A stretch of 64,000 nucleotides of DNA, taken from the NCBI GenBank assembly GCA_036541255.1, contig JAZHDD010000059.1:1-64000 (forward strand), read 5' to 3'. How positions within the stretch are numbered: the first letter of the stretch is position 1; each line of letters opens with the position of its first letter. The position numbers and the translations under genes are program-made. This stretch comes from Paucidesulfovibrio sp036541255. GTDB taxonomy: Bacteria; Desulfobacterota; Desulfovibrionia; Desulfovibrionales; Desulfovibrionaceae. A model generated the notes under the pieces. That model saw nothing but the letters and a program-made list of their open reading frames with translations. It was not told the origin of the DNA and ran no database searches. Below, piece by piece: positions 8,857-16,865 of this stretch.

Positions 8857-10143
8857 TTAGAGAATGCGGTAATGGACCGTGGGCTGCATGCAGAAGCCCA
8901 TGGCGTCGATGTCCGCAATGACCTTGGCCATGGCGCTGGCGCTGGCGTCGTGGGTAATGAAGACCACGGAAACAAAGCCGTTCTCCTGCTCGCCTTTCTG
9001 CACGGCCTGGGCAATGGATACGCCGTTGTCGGCCATGGCCTGGGCAATGGAGGCCATGACGCCGGTGCGGTCCTCGACGGTTGTGCGCAGATAATGCATG
9101 GACACGGCCTGTTCCGGCGGCAGTATCTTGGCCTTGGGCATGGGCGCGTTGCGGAAACCTGTATTGTCCGGGGCTTTGGGCGAGCGGGCCAGGGCCATGA
9201 TGTCGGCCAGGACCGCCGATCCCGTGGGCAGGTCGCCAGCGCCCTGGCCATGCAGCATGACCGGACCAACGGCATTGCCTGTGAGACGGATGGCGTTGTA
9301 GTTGCCGCCCACGCGGGCCAGCAGGTAGGTATATTTGACCAGGGCCGGGAATACTCCGGCTTCCAGGCGGCCGTCCACTTCGCGCACTTCGGCGATGAGC
9401 TTGATGCGGTAACCGAATTCGCGCGCATAAGTGATGTCCTGCGGTGTGATGCCGGTGATGCCGCGGACGGGCAGGTCACTCAGGGGATAGTCCGCGCCAA
9501 AGGCCAGGCGTATGAGCACCACCAGCTTGTGGGCGGTGTCATGCCCTTCAATATCCAGGGTCGGGTCGGCCTCGGCATAGCCCAGATCCTGGGCTTGATC
9601 CAGGGCAGTCTTGAAGCTGAGGCCGTTTACGGTCATTTCCGAGAGGATATAGTTTGCCGTGCCGTTGAGAATTCCCACCACCTCGGTGATTCGGTCGCCG
9701 GCAAGGGCTTCGCGGAAAGTGGAGATGGTGGGAATTCCCCCGGCAACACTGGCTTCATAGAACAGGCCGAGGCCATTTTTCGCAGCCAGCGCGAAGAGTT
9801 CGAGTCCATGTTCGGCCAGCAGATGCTTATTAGCCGTGACCACGTGCTTTCCCGCATTCAGGGCCGCCGTGATCAATGCGCGCGGGGCATCCACGCCGCC
9901 CATCAGCTCGACAACGATGGAGATGTCCTTGTCCGTGGTCAGTTCGGTCGGGTCGGATGTGAATGTGGCTTCCGGGCCGGGGCTGGCTGCGCGGGGCTTG
10001 TTCAGGTCGCGAACCAACACCTTTTTGATGGCGATGCGCTTGCCCAGGCGGCGTTCAATCCATTCCGCGTTAGACTCGAGAATTTTCGCCAGGCCGGAGC
10101 CCACAGTGCCGAAACCGGCCAGACCGAGATAGACCGTCTCCAT
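8857..10143 (-). CDS. hom: Homoserine dehydrogenase with C-terminal ACT domain
   Basis: A 428-residue enzyme reducing aspartate semialdehyde to homoserine with NAD(P)H, the branch point to threonine and methionine. The Rossmann motif GFGTVGSG is at residues 10-17, the substrate region VTANKHLLAEHG and GGIPTIS follow, and residues from about 345 form an ACT domain (MHYLRTTVEDRTGVMASI), which normally senses threonine. It lies two bases after the aminotransferase stop and 27 bases before apgM. Feedback inhibition by threonine is expected from the domain but not shown. Confidence 0.93.
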   Translation of the reverse strand: METVYLGLAGFGTVGSGLAKILESNAEWIERRLGKRIAIKKVLVRDLNKPRAASPGPEATFTSDPTELTTDKDISIVVELMGGVDAPRALITAALNAGKHVVTANKHLLAEHGLELFALAAKNGLGLFYEASVAGGIPTISTFREALAGDRITEVVGILNGTANYILSEMTVNGLSFKTALDQAQDLGYAEADPTLDIEGHDTAHKLVVLIRLAFGADYPLSDLPVRGITGITPQDITYAREFGYRIKLIAEVREVDGRLEAGVFPALVKYTYLLARVGGNYNAIRLTGNAVGPVMLHGQGAGDLPTGSAVLADIMALARSPKAPDNTGFRNAPMPKAKILPPEQAVSMHYLRTTVEDRTGVMASIAQAMADNGVSIAQAVQKGEQENGFVSVVFITHDASASAMAKVIADIDAMGFCMQPTVHYRIL

Positions 10144-10145
10144 GC

Positions 10146-11357
10146 TTACCCCTTGGCAAAGAATCGTTTCAAGTTGCGGCAGGCCTGGTTGGTGCGGTGC
10201 CGGTTTTCAACAAAGGCAAACCGCACATGGTCGTCGCCATAAGCGCCGAAGCCCAGGCCGGGAGAGACTGCCACTTCAGCTTCGCGGATCAGCAGCTTGG
10301 AGAATTCCACCGAGCCGAGATGCTTGAATTCGTCGGGAATTTCGGCCCAGAGGAACATGGTGGCCTTGGGCGGGGTCACGGACCAGCCAGCCCGGTTCAA
10401 TCCTTCGCAGAGCGCGTCGCGGCGGTCCTGATAGATGTCCATGATGTCGCGGACAGCTTTGTCCATGTCTGCGGCAGTGAACTTGGGGTTGTCCCCGAGG
10501 TCGCCGGAAAGGGCGCAGGTGGCCGCAATCTGGATGGGGTTGTAGATACCGTAGTCAAGATAACTCTTGATGCGCGTCAAGGCCTGAACCATGTCCTTGT
10601 TGCCGCAGCAGAAGCCCACGCGCATGCCGGCCATGGAATAGCTCTTGGTCATGGAGAAGAACTCTACGCCCACATCTTTGGCTCCGCGCGCTTGGAGGAA
10701 ACTTGGGGCTTCGTAGCCGTCAAAAGTAAAGTCGGCATAGGCCAGGTCGTGGATGACGTAGAGGTTGTTTTCCTTGGCAAAGTCCACGATCTTTTCAAAG
10801 AAGGGAATATCCGCGCAGACCGTGGTCGGATTGTGCGGATAGTTGATGATCAAAAGTTTGGGCTTAGGCCAGGTGTGGCGGATGGCCACTTCCAGATCTT
10901 CGAAGAAATCCCGATCCGGCCCGATGGGCACGCGGCGCACGTCGGCCCCGGCGATGATCGAAGCAAACGGGTGGATGGGATAGGCCGGGTCGGGCGCAAG
11001 CACCACGTCACCGGGGCTGAGCATGACCAGAGCCAAGTGGGCCAGGCCTTCCTTGGCCCCCATGGTGACGCAGGTCTCCATGTCCATGTCCAGATCGACG
11101 TCGAAGCGTCGATTGTACCAATCGACAATAGCTCGGCGAAGGCCCTTGATGCCCTTGGATGCGCTGTATCGGGAGTTGCCGGGCTTGTAAGCGGCCTCGG
11201 CAAGTTTGTCGAGAATAGGCTTGGGAGTGGGCACGTCAGGGTTGCCCATGCCCAGGTCAACGATGTCCACGCCTTTCTGGCGCATGGAGTACTTGAGCTC
11301 GTTCACGGTGGCGAACACGTAGGGGGGCAGCCGATGCACCCGCGCAAACTGTTGCAT
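10146..11357 (-). CDS. Class I/II PLP-dependent aminotransferase (aspartate/alanine type)
   Basis: A 403-residue fold-type I aminotransferase. NYPHNPTT near residues 172-179 is the carboxylate-binding loop, and SMTKSYSMAGMRVG contains the Schiff-base lysine K238. The sequence resembles the AlaC/aspartate/LL-diaminopimelate aminotransferase group. As first gene of the operon with hom it may supply aspartate or act in another step of aspartate-family synthesis. I choose ATG 11357, eight bases after GGAG; a TTG six bases earlier would be too close to that site. A likely promoter lies at 11400-11428. Exact amino donor and acceptor are not readable from sequence. Confidence 0.87.
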   Translation of the reverse strand: MQQFARVHRLPPYVFATVNELKYSMRQKGVDIVDLGMGNPDVPTPKPILDKLAEAAYKPGNSRYSASKGIKGLRRAIVDWYNRRFDVDLDMDMETCVTMGAKEGLAHLALVMLSPGDVVLAPDPAYPIHPFASIIAGADVRRVPIGPDRDFFEDLEVAIRHTWPKPKLLIINYPHNPTTVCADIPFFEKIVDFAKENNLYVIHDLAYADFTFDGYEAPSFLQARGAKDVGVEFFSMTKSYSMAGMRVGFCCGNKDMVQALTRIKSYLDYGIYNPIQIAATCALSGDLGDNPKFTAADMDKAVRDIMDIYQDRRDALCEGLNRAGWSVTPPKATMFLWAEIPDEFKHLGSVEFSKLLIREAEVAVSPGLGFGAYGDDHVRFAFVENRHRTNQACRNLKRFFAKG

Positions 11358-11399
11358 AACCAAACTCCTATAGGTTCAAGGGTCAATGCTGAATCAATA

Positions 11400-11428
11400 T
11401 TCCTAGCCGCCGGACCTTCAGCTGTCAA
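11400..11428 (-). promoter_or_regulatory. Probable sigma-70 promoter of the aminotransferase-hom-apgM operon
   Basis: On the minus strand TTGACA (11428-11423) is followed after 17 bases by TAGGAA (11405-11400), a perfect -35 with a moderate -10. It is placed 43 bases upstream of the ATG. Confidence 0.5.
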
Positions 11429-11525
11429 AGGGGAAAATGTGCATTTGTCGCTGGTGATTTGCTGTGATGGTGGCAATGTAGTAGATAAGAGTTGTTGAAA
11501 AATGTCGGGAAGGGGAGGGGTAGGC

Positions 11526-12278
11526 ATGAGGCGGGGTTGGCTGCGCGGTATCCTAGGCTTGATGATGGGCGTGTCGTTGCTGATTCCGGAAGTGGCTTTG
11601 GCGGAAGAGCGCCTGACTATGGGCACCTTGGATTGGCCTCCTTACGTGGACAGTGCCGCGCGCGATCAAGGATATGTTGGTCTGGTCATACATGAAGCCT
11701 TCAGTCGGGTCGGCCTTGAAGTGGAATTGCGCTTTACACTCTGGACAAGGGTGTTGGATCTGGCCCGTCATGGCGAAGTTGATATGTACGGACCGGAATA
11801 CAGTGATCCTTCGCTGGAAAGGGAGTTCGTTCTTTCCGATCCGTTTCCTGCTGCGGAGATCGGCTTTTTTTCCCTGCGTGAATCGAATATTCATTTTAAT
11901 GGCCTGATTGACCTGCATCCCTACAGAATCGCCGTTGTGCGCGGGTATGTGAATAACAGGGAATTCGACGATGCAGATTATCTTCAAAAAACCGAAGTGG
12001 TGGACGAGGCCATGGGCATGCGCATGCTTGTTGCAGGCAGGGTCCAGCTGGTGCTTGCCGACAGGTTGGTGGGCCGTTTTCTGATGGAAAATGAATTCGC
12101 CGATTATCGGGAAGAGGTGGTTTTTCTTGAACCTGCCCTTGAGGAAAAACAGTTGCACGTCTGTTTTCCCCGGAGGCTTCCAGAATCGGAGAATCTGGCG
12201 GCGGCGTTCAATACTGGCCTTGAATCCATGCGAATGGACGGCACCTTGGCACGCCTGTACAATGACTTGATACGCTAG
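11526..12278 (+). CDS. Periplasmic solute-binding protein, family 3
   Basis: A 250-residue exported protein. Residues 1-26 are a signal peptide: two Arg, a hydrophobic stretch, then cleavage after ALA. The mature part (TMGTLDWPPY, ARHGEVDMYGPEYSD, RIAVVRGYV, LVLADRLVG) follows the layout of family 3 extracellular amino-acid-binding proteins. No permease or ATPase gene is adjacent, so it may be an orphan binding protein, or a sensor-like one. ATG 11526 is preferred over 11502 because of the purine-rich GGGAGGGG just upstream and because it opens the signal peptide. It is divergent from the hom operon. Confidence 0.75.
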   Translation: MRRGWLRGILGLMMGVSLLIPEVALAEERLTMGTLDWPPYVDSAARDQGYVGLVIHEAFSRVGLEVELRFTLWTRVLDLARHGEVDMYGPEYSDPSLEREFVLSDPFPAAEIGFFSLRESNIHFNGLIDLHPYRIAVVRGYVNNREFDDADYLQKTEVVDEAMGMRMLVAGRVQLVLADRLVGRFLMENEFADYREEVVFLEPALEEKQLHVCFPRRLPESENLAAAFNTGLESMRMDGTLARLYNDLIR

Positions 12279-12372
12279 ATGGATGCGCGGCCTCGTCTTG
12301 ACCTCATAGCGGGATTTCTTTAGCCTTCGACTCTTTCATGGGAGTTGTCTCCCGAGCGGTTCACAGCAAGCG

Positions 12373-12389
12373 CCCGAGGTCCTCTCGGG
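12373..12389 (+). promoter_or_regulatory. Hairpin abutting the ilvE ribosome binding site
   Basis: CCCGAG (12373-12378) can pair with CTCGGG (12384-12389), and the 3' arm overlaps the start of the Shine-Dalgarno GGGAGGA (12388-12394). It could reduce ribosome access; no ligand or regulator is suggested. The rest of 12279-12402 shows no recognised leader peptide or riboswitch. Confidence 0.3.
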
Positions 12390-12402
12390 GAGGAAAAAGC
12401 AA

Positions 12403-13326
12403 ATGGTGCAGAAATCTGAAAAAATTTGGTTTGATGGTAAGCTCGTCCCCTGGGACGAGGCGAATGTCCACGTTCTGACGCATGCACTGCACTACGGTAC
12501 CGGCGTTTTTGAGGGAATTCGCGCTTATGAGTGTTCGGACGGCTCTTCTGCCGTGTTCCGCCTTGAAGAGCACATGGACCGTCTTGTGGATTCGGCCAAG
12601 ATTATTGGCCTGGCCATGCCGTATGATCGCGATCAGCTTGTCGCGGCTACCATTGAAACCCTGAAAGTCAACAAGTTGAAGGCCGGTTATATCCGTCCTC
12701 TGGCTTTCGTGGGCGAGGGCGTCATGGGCGTGCATCCCGGCAGCAATCCCATCCGCGTTATTTTGGCCACGTGGCCCTGGGGGGCGTATCTTGGTGAAGA
12801 AGCCCTGGAAAAGGGCATTCGCGTGAAATGTTCCTCGTTTACCAGGCATCATGTCAACGTGATGATGACCAAGTCCAAATGTTCGGGCAACTACGTCAAC
12901 TCCGTGCTGGCCAAGACCGAGGCCGTGGCCGACGGGTATGATGAGGGCATCATGCTTGATCCGCAGGGGTATGTGGCCGAAGGCTCGGGGGAGAACATCT
13001 TCCTGGTCAAGGACGAAGTCCTGCATACCCCGCCATTGCATAACGTGCTTGGCGGTTTCACTCGTGATTCCATCATTACCTTGGCCCGCGATCTTGGCTA
13101 CGAGGTCCGCGAGACCACCATGGGCCGCGACATGCTCTACACCGCCGATGAGGTCTTCTTCACTGGCACTGCCGCCGAGATCACCCCGATCCGTGAGATT
13201 GATCGCCGGGTCATTGGCGAGGGCAAAGCCGGGCCCGTGGCCAAGATGCTTCAGAAAGAATTCTTCCAGATCGTCAAGGGCGAAAACCCGGATTACGCTT
13301 TCTGGCTGCACGGATACGAAATCTAG
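12403..13326 (+). CDS. ilvE: Branched-chain amino-acid aminotransferase
   Basis: A 307-residue fold-type IV PLP enzyme, the usual IlvE length. It moves amino groups between glutamate and the 2-oxoacids of valine, leucine and isoleucine in the cytoplasm. Visible family marks are HALHYGTGVFEGIRAY, IRPLAF, the lysine-bearing TKSKCSGNYVNS and EGSGENIFLV, then GFTRDSI. RBS GGGAGGA lies nine bases upstream of the ATG. It stands between a solute-binding protein and dnaX and appears monocistronic: a strong GC hairpin at 13336-13356 separates it from dnaX. Confidence 0.92.
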   Translation: MVQKSEKIWFDGKLVPWDEANVHVLTHALHYGTGVFEGIRAYECSDGSSAVFRLEEHMDRLVDSAKIIGLAMPYDRDQLVAATIETLKVNKLKAGYIRPLAFVGEGVMGVHPGSNPIRVILATWPWGAYLGEEALEKGIRVKCSSFTRHHVNVMMTKSKCSGNYVNSVLAKTEAVADGYDEGIMLDPQGYVAEGSGENIFLVKDEVLHTPPLHNVLGGFTRDSIITLARDLGYEVRETTMGRDMLYTADEVFFTGTAAEITPIREIDRRVIGEGKAGPVAKMLQKEFFQIVKGENPDYAFWLHGYEI

Positions 13327-13335
13327 TGATCCATA

Positions 13336-13356
13336 GGGAGGGGCCCGGCCCCTCCC
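13336..13356 (+). terminator. GC-rich stem-loop between ilvE and dnaX
   Basis: GGGAGGGG pairs with CCCCTCCC around CCCGG, nine bases past the ilvE stop. It lacks a T-tract, so termination would be weak; it may only protect the mRNA end. Confidence 0.4.
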
Positions 13357-13387
13357 ATGACTCTTCAATGCCGGGGAAGGCCCACAC

Positions 13388-15220
13388 ATGAGCATTTCCA
13401 GCCTTACAGCCAAATACAGGCCCTTGACTTTTGCCGAGGTGGCCGGTCAGGAGGCGATCAAAACCATCCTTTCCCGTGCTGCGGCCACGGACAAGGTTGC
13501 CCCGGCCTATTTGTTTTCCGGCACACGCGGCGTGGGCAAGACCACCATCGCCCGCATCTTTGCCAAGGCCTTGAATTGCGTCGAGGCCCCGACCGCCGAA
13601 CCCTGCAACAAGTGTCATCGCTGTCGGCAGGCCACTGCGGGCGTTTTTCCGGACGTGCTGGAAATTGACGGTGCCTCGCACAACAAAGTGGACGATGCCC
13701 GCAGCCTCAAGGAGGACGTGGGCTATGCCCCGCTTGAAGGTCGCTACAAGGTCATCATCATCGACGAAGCGCACATGCTCACGGTGCAAGCCTTCAACGC
13801 ACTGCTCAAGACGCTGGAGGAACCGCCCGCCCGCGTGACCTTCATCATGGCCACCACCGAGGTGCGCAAGTTCCCGGCCACCATTATTTCCCGTTGCCAG
13901 CATTACGTATTTCAGATGCTTTCCCAAACGGAGCTTTCTGCACATCTGGCGGGCATTCTGGACAAGGAAGGCGTGGAGTACGAGCCGGGCGCGCTGGATA
14001 TTGTGGCCAAGCGCGGCGCAGGCAGCGTACGTGATTCCATGTCCTTGCTGGGGCAGGCTTTGGCCCTGGGACATGGCGGCCTGCGGGAGCAGGATGTACG
14101 GGCTTTTCTTGGCTTGGCCGGTCAGGATGTCTTTTTCTCCCTGATGCAGGGCATTCAGGCTCGCGACCTCGTTGCCGTGGAACATGTCTTGCGTGGTGTT
14201 CTGGACCAGGGATTGGATCTGGGGTTTTTCCTGCGCGAACTGGCCGGGTGTTGGCGAAATATGTTTCTGCTGCGACAGGCGGGCGAGGCTGCACTGGATC
14301 TGCTCAATCTTTCCACGGACGATGCTCGCGCATGGCTGAATTGGGCCGGACGCTTCGATCCAGCACAGATTCATGCCTCCTGGCAGATGACTCTGGAAGG
14401 GCAACGGCGCGTCATGACCAGTCTGGAACCAGCGCTGGCGTTGGAACTTTTGCTGCTCAATCTGGCTTCGTTGCCCGATCTGCTGGATATCCAGTCCGTG
14501 GGTGCGACGCGTCCGGCCTCGGTCCGTTCCGGTCCGGCTGGCCAGAGTGGGCCTGGTCCTGCACCACGCTCCGGCGGGCCAGGGATGGGCGGTCCGCCGC
14601 CTTCTGTCGGCAGTGCGGGGAATCGGTTTGCAGCGCCCCGACCTGTTTCTGTTGCAAATCATGCCGCAGCTCCGGCCTCTTCCAGACCTGCGCCGCATCA
14701 GGAATCGGAACAGAGCGCTGCCGCTCCGAAGGCAGCTGAAGTCTGGACCAGCCCGCAGGATGAGCCGCCGCCTGTTCAAGATGAGGATGGACTATTTGAA
14801 GGCGAAGCGGATAACGATTTTGCCCACGACCAAGTGCAGGAGCAATTGCAACCTGTTGGCCCCAGAAATTATGCGCGATTCAAGGAATTCATTTCCACAC
14901 GCAACGGACAGAGCGGATTCAGCGTCACGAATCTGCGTGGCGTGCATGGCGAATTTGCCGCAGGCCGCTTGGTGTTGACGTGCCCTAATTCTTTTGTGGA
15001 CCAACGATTGCGGCAGGGGCCGAGCGGATCGGCTTTTCTCAAATTACTGCGTGAATTTTTCGGTCCGGAAGCCGCCCTTTCCGTCAAGGTAGAGGACGGT
15101 CTTGCAGCCATGACCGAACAGCAACGGCGCAAGGAAGTCGAAGGCAACCCCGCTGTGCAGCGGGTGATGTCGACGTTCCAGGCCACGATCAAGGATGTCC
15201 TTCCCCGTGACCGGGCCTAA
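13388..15220 (+). CDS. dnaX: DNA polymerase III gamma/tau subunit
   Basis: A 610-residue clamp-loader ATPase. Walker A GTRGVGKT is at residues 45-52 and the zinc module has C64, C73, C76 and C79; IIDEAHML is Walker B and SRC is the arginine-finger motif. Residues from about 370 form a low-complexity Pro/Ala/Gly-rich linker, followed by a C-terminal tau-like domain that would contact the polymerase. It is the first gene of dnaX-ebfC-recR, a conserved bacterial order. No obvious slippery heptamer was searched for systematically, so production of a short gamma form is open. Confidence 0.93.
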   Translation: MSISSLTAKYRPLTFAEVAGQEAIKTILSRAAATDKVAPAYLFSGTRGVGKTTIARIFAKALNCVEAPTAEPCNKCHRCRQATAGVFPDVLEIDGASHNKVDDARSLKEDVGYAPLEGRYKVIIIDEAHMLTVQAFNALLKTLEEPPARVTFIMATTEVRKFPATIISRCQHYVFQMLSQTELSAHLAGILDKEGVEYEPGALDIVAKRGAGSVRDSMSLLGQALALGHGGLREQDVRAFLGLAGQDVFFSLMQGIQARDLVAVEHVLRGVLDQGLDLGFFLRELAGCWRNMFLLRQAGEAALDLLNLSTDDARAWLNWAGRFDPAQIHASWQMTLEGQRRVMTSLEPALALELLLLNLASLPDLLDIQSVGATRPASVRSGPAGQSGPGPAPRSGGPGMGGPPPSVGSAGNRFAAPRPVSVANHAAAPASSRPAPHQESEQSAAAPKAAEVWTSPQDEPPPVQDEDGLFEGEADNDFAHDQVQEQLQPVGPRNYARFKEFISTRNGQSGFSVTNLRGVHGEFAAGRLVLTCPNSFVDQRLRQGPSGSAFLKLLREFFGPEAALSVKVEDGLAAMTEQQRRKEVEGNPAVQRVMSTFQATIKDVLPRDRA

Positions 15221-15273
15221 TCGTCCGTTCACCGAAAAACCATCGCCATACCGACCTATTCAGTGGAGGAAGC

Positions 15274-15585
15274 ATGAAAGGCATGAACGACATGATCCGC
15301 CAAGCGCAGATTATGCAGCGCAAGCTTGCGGAAACTCAGGAAGAACTTAAGACAAGGACCGTGGACGCCACTGTGGGCGGCGGCATGATCAAGGTGACCT
15401 GCACAGGGGGCCAGGAATTGGCCGCCATTGTCATCGACCCGGCCGCGCTGGAAGGCGGCGATGTGGAGATGTTGCAGGATCTGGTTTTGGCTGCCGTGAA
15501 TGAAGGCCTCAAGCAGGCCAAGGCCATGGTTGAACAGGAAATGAGTAAAATTACCGGCGGGATCAAGATCCCCGGAATGTTCTAG
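15274..15585 (+). CDS. ebfC: YbaB/EbfC nucleoid-associated DNA-binding protein
   Basis: A 103-residue protein with the family core: an N-terminal helix rich in Gln and Met (MIRQAQIMQRKLAETQEEL), then VTCTGGQELAAIVIDPAAL and a C-terminal amphipathic helix. It forms tweezer-like dimers that bind DNA and is nearly always between dnaX and recR, as here. RBS GGAGGA precedes the ATG by three bases. The function in recombination or nucleoid shape is known only loosely for the family. Confidence 0.92.
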   Translation: MKGMNDMIRQAQIMQRKLAETQEELKTRTVDATVGGGMIKVTCTGGQELAAIVIDPAALEGGDVEMLQDLVLAAVNEGLKQAKAMVEQEMSKITGGIKIPGMF

Positions 15586-15593
15586 GAGCAGGT

Positions 15594-16199
15594 GTGCAAA
15601 AGCTTCCTGGTCCTTTGCGCGAGGTGGTGGAGCAGTTTGCCGGGTTGCCCGGCATTGGTCCAAAATCCGCCTTGCGTATCGCTCTGACCCTGCTCAAGAT
15701 GCCTGAGGAACGCGCCAAGGCGTTTGGCCGGGGTATTGTCGATTTACGTGATAAACTTTGCCTTTGCAGAGAATGCGGCTCTCTTTCCGAAAGTGACCCG
15801 TGCGCGCTATGCGCTGACGCGGGCCGGGACGACGCCCAGCTCTGCCTGATAGCGGAATGGGATTCCCTGTTGGCTCTGGAGGAAATGGGCGTCTACAAGG
15901 GGCGCTATATGATCCTCGGTGGCCTGCTCAATCCGCTTGACGGGGTGGACGCCTGCAATCTGGAATTCGAACGCCTCAAGTCCCGTTTGCAACGGGGCGT
16001 GGTCAAGGAGTTGATCCTGGCCTTGGGCGCGACCCTGGAGTCGGAGTCCACCTGTTCGTATGTGAGCAATCTTGTGGAAAAAGGCTGGCCCGGTGTGAAG
16101 CTGACCAGACTGGCACAAGGGATTCCCATAGGCGGGGAAGTCAAGTACATGGACAAGGAGACCCTGAAGCAGTCCATGCTGTACAGGCAGTCGCTCTGA
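15594..16199 (+). CDS. recR: Recombination mediator RecR
   Basis: A 201-residue protein, the standard RecR length. It has an N-terminal helix-hairpin-helix (FAGLPGIGPKSALR), a zinc motif C58-x2-C61-x8-C70-x2-C73 and a Toprim domain with IAEWDSLLALEEMGVYKGRY. It works with RecF/RecO to load RecA at gaps. The start is GTG 15594 after AGGAG at 15584; the gap from ebfC is eight bases, indicating one transcript. Confidence 0.94.
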   Translation: MQKLPGPLREVVEQFAGLPGIGPKSALRIALTLLKMPEERAKAFGRGIVDLRDKLCLCRECGSLSESDPCALCADAGRDDAQLCLIAEWDSLLALEEMGVYKGRYMILGGLLNPLDGVDACNLEFERLKSRLQRGVVKELILALGATLESESTCSYVSNLVEKGWPGVKLTRLAQGIPIGGEVKYMDKETLKQSMLYRQSL

Positions 16200-16241
16200 C
16201 GACGCATCAGGGGACCTGAAAACCAACGGAGCGAGGACGAT

Positions 16242-16787
16242 ATGATCGAGATCAGACTGCACGGCAGAGGCGGCCAGGGCGGTGTCACCTCGGCGGAGTT
16301 ACTGGCACGCGCGGCCATTGCCGATGGCAAGTTCGCCCAGGCGTTTCCCAGTTTCGGACCGGAACGGCGCGGTGCGCCGGTCATGGCTTTTGTTCGCGTG
16401 GACGACAAGAAGATTCGTCTGCGTGAAAAGGTTTCCAGCCCGGATGTGGTTCTGGTTCTTGATCCCACGCTTTTGGATATCGTCAACGTTGCCGAAGGAC
16501 TTAAAGAAGGCGGAACCGTGGTGGTCAACACCGGCATGGCTCCAGAAGAATTGAAAAAGAAATACGGCTGGCCCAAGGCGGCCTGTGTGGACGCCAACAA
16601 GGTGGCCATGGAGGAACTTGGTGTGCCCATCACCAACACCACCATGCTCGGGGCGCTGCTCAAGGCCACCGGCATTGTTGAGGTGGAGCAGATGGAAGAG
16701 GTCATCCAGGATCGCTTCGGTGCCAAGCTTGGTCCCAAGAATTACAAGGCGCTCAAGCGCGCTCACGGGGAAACCCGGGCAGCCTGA
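16242..16787 (+). CDS. porC: 2-oxoacid:ferredoxin oxidoreductase gamma subunit (pyruvate type)
   Basis: A 181-residue gamma subunit with the motif GRGGQGGVTSAELLA at residues 8-22 and FGPERRGAP, which binds CoA in this family. The porD, porA and porB genes at 3.8-6.2 kb, minus strand, lack a gamma gene, so this one probably completes that enzyme although it is 10 kb away on the other strand. It follows recR by 42 bases and ends at a terminator, so it is likely cotranscribed with dnaX-ebfC-recR. KorA at 20.8 kb has its own fused gamma domain and would not need it. Confidence 0.87.
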   Translation: MIEIRLHGRGGQGGVTSAELLARAAIADGKFAQAFPSFGPERRGAPVMAFVRVDDKKIRLREKVSSPDVVLVLDPTLLDIVNVAEGLKEGGTVVVNTGMAPEELKKKYGWPKAACVDANKVAMEELGVPITNTTMLGALLKATGIVEVEQMEEVIQDRFGAKLGPKNYKALKRAHGETRAA

Positions 16788-16816
16788 GCCTTGCCCCAGT
16801 CGCTGTTTGCCAGTAC

Positions 16817-16842
16817 AAGGGCCGGAACCACCGGCCCTTTTT
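16817..16842 (+). terminator. Rho-independent terminator after porC
   Basis: AAGGGCCGG (16817-16825) pairs with CCGGCCCTT (16831-16839) around AACCA, followed by T residues to 16842. It closes the dnaX-porC transcript just ahead of recD2. Confidence 0.85.
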
Positions 16843-16865
16843 CATTGCCGAATTTCGGAGCATTC

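Noticed and set aside
8305..10242. Plus-strand open frame of 645 codons opposite apgM and hom
   Set aside because: It is the shadow of two well-supported minus-strand enzymes and has no protein motifs.
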